The notes under the pieces: model-generated
Database searches by the model: none
What the model saw: the letters and a program-made list of their open reading frames with translations, nothing else
Told to the model about the DNA's origin: nothing
Program-made: the position numbers and the translations under genes
NCBI GenBank assembly: GCA_900772685.1
Contig: CAAGRP010000163.1
Span: 1 to 7,499, forward strand
Direction of reading: 5' to 3'
Source of the DNA: Lachnospiraceae bacterium
GTDB taxonomy: Bacteria; Bacillota; Clostridia; Lachnospirales; Lachnospiraceae
Length of the DNA stretch: 7,499 bases
Shown: piece after piece, positions 6,478 through 7,499 of the stretch
Layout: each line of letters starts with the position of its first letter
How positions within the stretch are numbered: position 1 is the stretch's first letter

Positions 6478-7443
6478 GCCTCTGATAACGAGCTCCGGGC
6501 TTAAGACTTTCGTCAAACTTCTGTCTTTTTCACCGTCACCGTTTATCATATCCAAAAGATATTCGGCAGCCATTTCACCCAGAAGCTCATCAGGCTGTGC
6601 TATGGTCGTAAGACCAAGCTCGCCTGCTGTAGCAACTGCGGTGTTTCCGTAGCCCGCAACAGCGATATCATCCGGAACCGAATATCCCTTCTGGAAAAGA
6701 TAATACAATATATTAGTTGCCATTGCATCATCATAGCATATGATGCCGTCGCACTGTCGCTCTTTAAGTATTTCTTCAAGAGCGATCGTAGGCTTCTCCA
6801 TCCTCTCCTCAATGTGATACCAGATAACATATTCGGGTCTGTATGGTATGCCTGCCTCCTGAAGCGCCTTAACATAGCCTCTGTGTCTTTCGGCTCCGCG
6901 GTTATCGTCCGCCCTGAAAATGCCGACTATATTTTCCCCTATAGTTGCGATCATATGTCTTGTGAGCATATATCCGCCCTGACTGTCATCTACTATTATA
7001 CGCGGTTTGCCCGTAAACTGCGGATATGTACTTCGGATAAAAACATACGGTATATTGAGCTCTTCCATTTTTTCATAGAGCTCTGTATGCTTGCAAAGAA
7101 GCTGACTTCGACTCGGTTCTATTATGAATCCGGCCGCATTTCCGTTTATCATGCTCCTTAAAAGCTTCTCTTCCTTTGTCTGGGAATTTCCCGTGTTCTT
7201 TATAAGCGTATCATATCCGTTTACGGTAAGGATATTTTCTATACCGTTTGTCACCTTCTGATTAAGTGATGACGGTGCTCCGGCAGTTATGACACAAACC
7301 GTCTTTTTAAGCGAGATCACAGGCTTTACCCCAAGCACATATGTTCCCTTGCTTCCAAAGGATATTATAAGCTTATCTTTTTTCAGATTGCGCAGTGCTA
7401 TCCCGACTTCGATCCTGCCGACATGGAACTGCTTTGAAGCCGC
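6454..7443 (-). CDS. AraR-like transcriptional regulator (GntR helix-turn-helix plus periplasmic-binding-type sensor), N-terminus missing
   Basis: Probable sugar-responsive repressor; 329 residues are readable. The frame is open from 7443 to the TAG at 6456-6454. The first 35 visible codons give the second half of a GntR winged helix (KQFHVGRIEVGIALRNLKKD, then a GSKGTYV wing near residues 30-36). The rest is a LacI/AraR-type effector domain: KKTVCVITAG, GFIIEPS, NIPYVFI, IIVDDSQGGYMLTRHMI, RGAERHRGYVKAL, CDGIICYDD and a closing SPELVIRGS. These match the AraR branch, whose known members bind arabinose, but the true ligand cannot be read from sequence. A GTG at 7338-7336 could be mistaken for the start but lies inside the wing. 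Full AraR proteins are about 360-370 residues, so some 35 residues are missing. Above 7443 the frame hits stops. Its 3' end overlaps dprA tail to tail by 24 bases. Confidence 0.88.
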   Translation of the reverse strand, partial: AASKQFHVGRIEVGIALRNLKKDKLIISFGSKGTYVLGVKPVISLKKTVCVITAGAPSSLNQKVTNGIENILTVNGYDTLIKNTGNSQTKEEKLLRSMINGNAAGFIIEPSRSQLLCKHTELYEKMEELNIPYVFIRSTYPQFTGKPRIIVDDSQGGYMLTRHMIATIGENIVGIFRADDNRGAERHRGYVKALQEAGIPYRPEYVIWYHIEERMEKPTIALEEILKERQCDGIICYDDAMATNILYYLFQKGYSVPDDIAVAGYGNTAVATAGELGLTTIAQPDELLGEMAAEYLLDMINGDGEKDRSLTKVLSPELVIRGSTIGNGI

Positions 7444-7499
7444 TCATCACAGCTCAGGTGGTTCCTACTAAGGAAGTTATTGAAGGTGAAACCTACTAC
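7441..7499. other. Right-edge stretch that breaks the regulator gene
   Basis: In the regulator frame this stretch carries at least five stop codons in 59 bases, and none of its minus-strand frames gives the expected first half of a GntR helix-turn-helix. On the plus strand one frame reads PLITAQVVPTKEVIEGETYY without a stop, which looks protein-like but runs off the edge after 20 codons. I do not recognise it confidently. A misjoined contig end is the simplest explanation. Confidence 0.5.

Noticed and set aside
6454..7338. Regulator starting at the GTG at 7338 as a stand-alone sensor protein
   Set aside because: The same frame continues upstream into a recognisable GntR winged helix, and the GTG is the valine of the GTYV wing motif.
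7289..7471. Plus-strand open frame of 60 codons at the right edge
   Set aside because: Most of it is antisense to the regulator, with no ribosome site or recognisable domain. Only the final 59 bases are odd, and the protein-like reading there is in a different frame.
1..7499. CRISPR array, insertion sequence, tRNA, phage or defence system
   Set aside because: No regularly spaced repeats, transposase motifs, terminal inverted repeats, tRNA-like folds or phage proteins were seen. The window is filled with recognised housekeeping genes.

Overview
The window looks like ordinary chromosomal DNA from an anaerobic Firmicute, most likely a Lachnospiraceae or close Clostridia member, perhaps Butyrivibrio-like. 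The basis is the protein sequences as I read them, the pyrophosphate-type phosphofructokinase, strong GGAGG-type ribosome binding sites, AT-rich intergenic promoters with sigma-A-like boxes, and an AraR-type (GntR plus periplasmic-binding domain) sugar regulator. Assignment below order level is inference.

Layout, left to right. Positions 1-795 (minus) hold the first 265 codons of DNA topoisomerase I (topA). A 180-base gap follows with the topA promoter (853-881) and a strong intrinsic terminator (902-938) for the next gene. Positions 976-2217 (minus) encode a complete phosphofructokinase with pyrophosphate-type active-site residues; its own promoter lies at 2277-2305. Positions 2373-3833 (minus) encode complete IMP dehydrogenase (guaB). 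A 209-base AT-rich divergent intergenic region separates it from a rightward pair: the ComM/YifB AAA+ ATPase (4043-5569) and DprA (5602-6477), 32 bases apart and probably co-transcribed. A convergent AraR-like regulator (6454-7443, minus) overlaps the end of dprA by 24 bases and is cut at its N-terminal DNA-binding domain.

Functionally this is housekeeping: DNA supercoiling (TopA), glycolysis (phosphofructokinase), guanine nucleotide synthesis (GuaB), processing of incoming single-stranded DNA in transformation (ComM, DprA), and a sugar-responsive repressor whose targets are not in view. In many Clostridia comM/yifB, dprA and topA lie in line on one strand; here topA is about 3.2 kb from comM and points the other way.

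The oddest parts are the two extreme ends. The last roughly 25 codons of the topA fragment (positions 1 to about 75) stop resembling the family just where the conserved TTSTLQQ region should approach. At the right end the GntR helix-turn-helix is lost at about 7441, and its frame then holds several stops. Both fit foreign or misjoined sequence at contig edges better than biology. I found no CRISPR array, transposon, tRNA, rRNA, phage gene, defence system or other convincing novel system.
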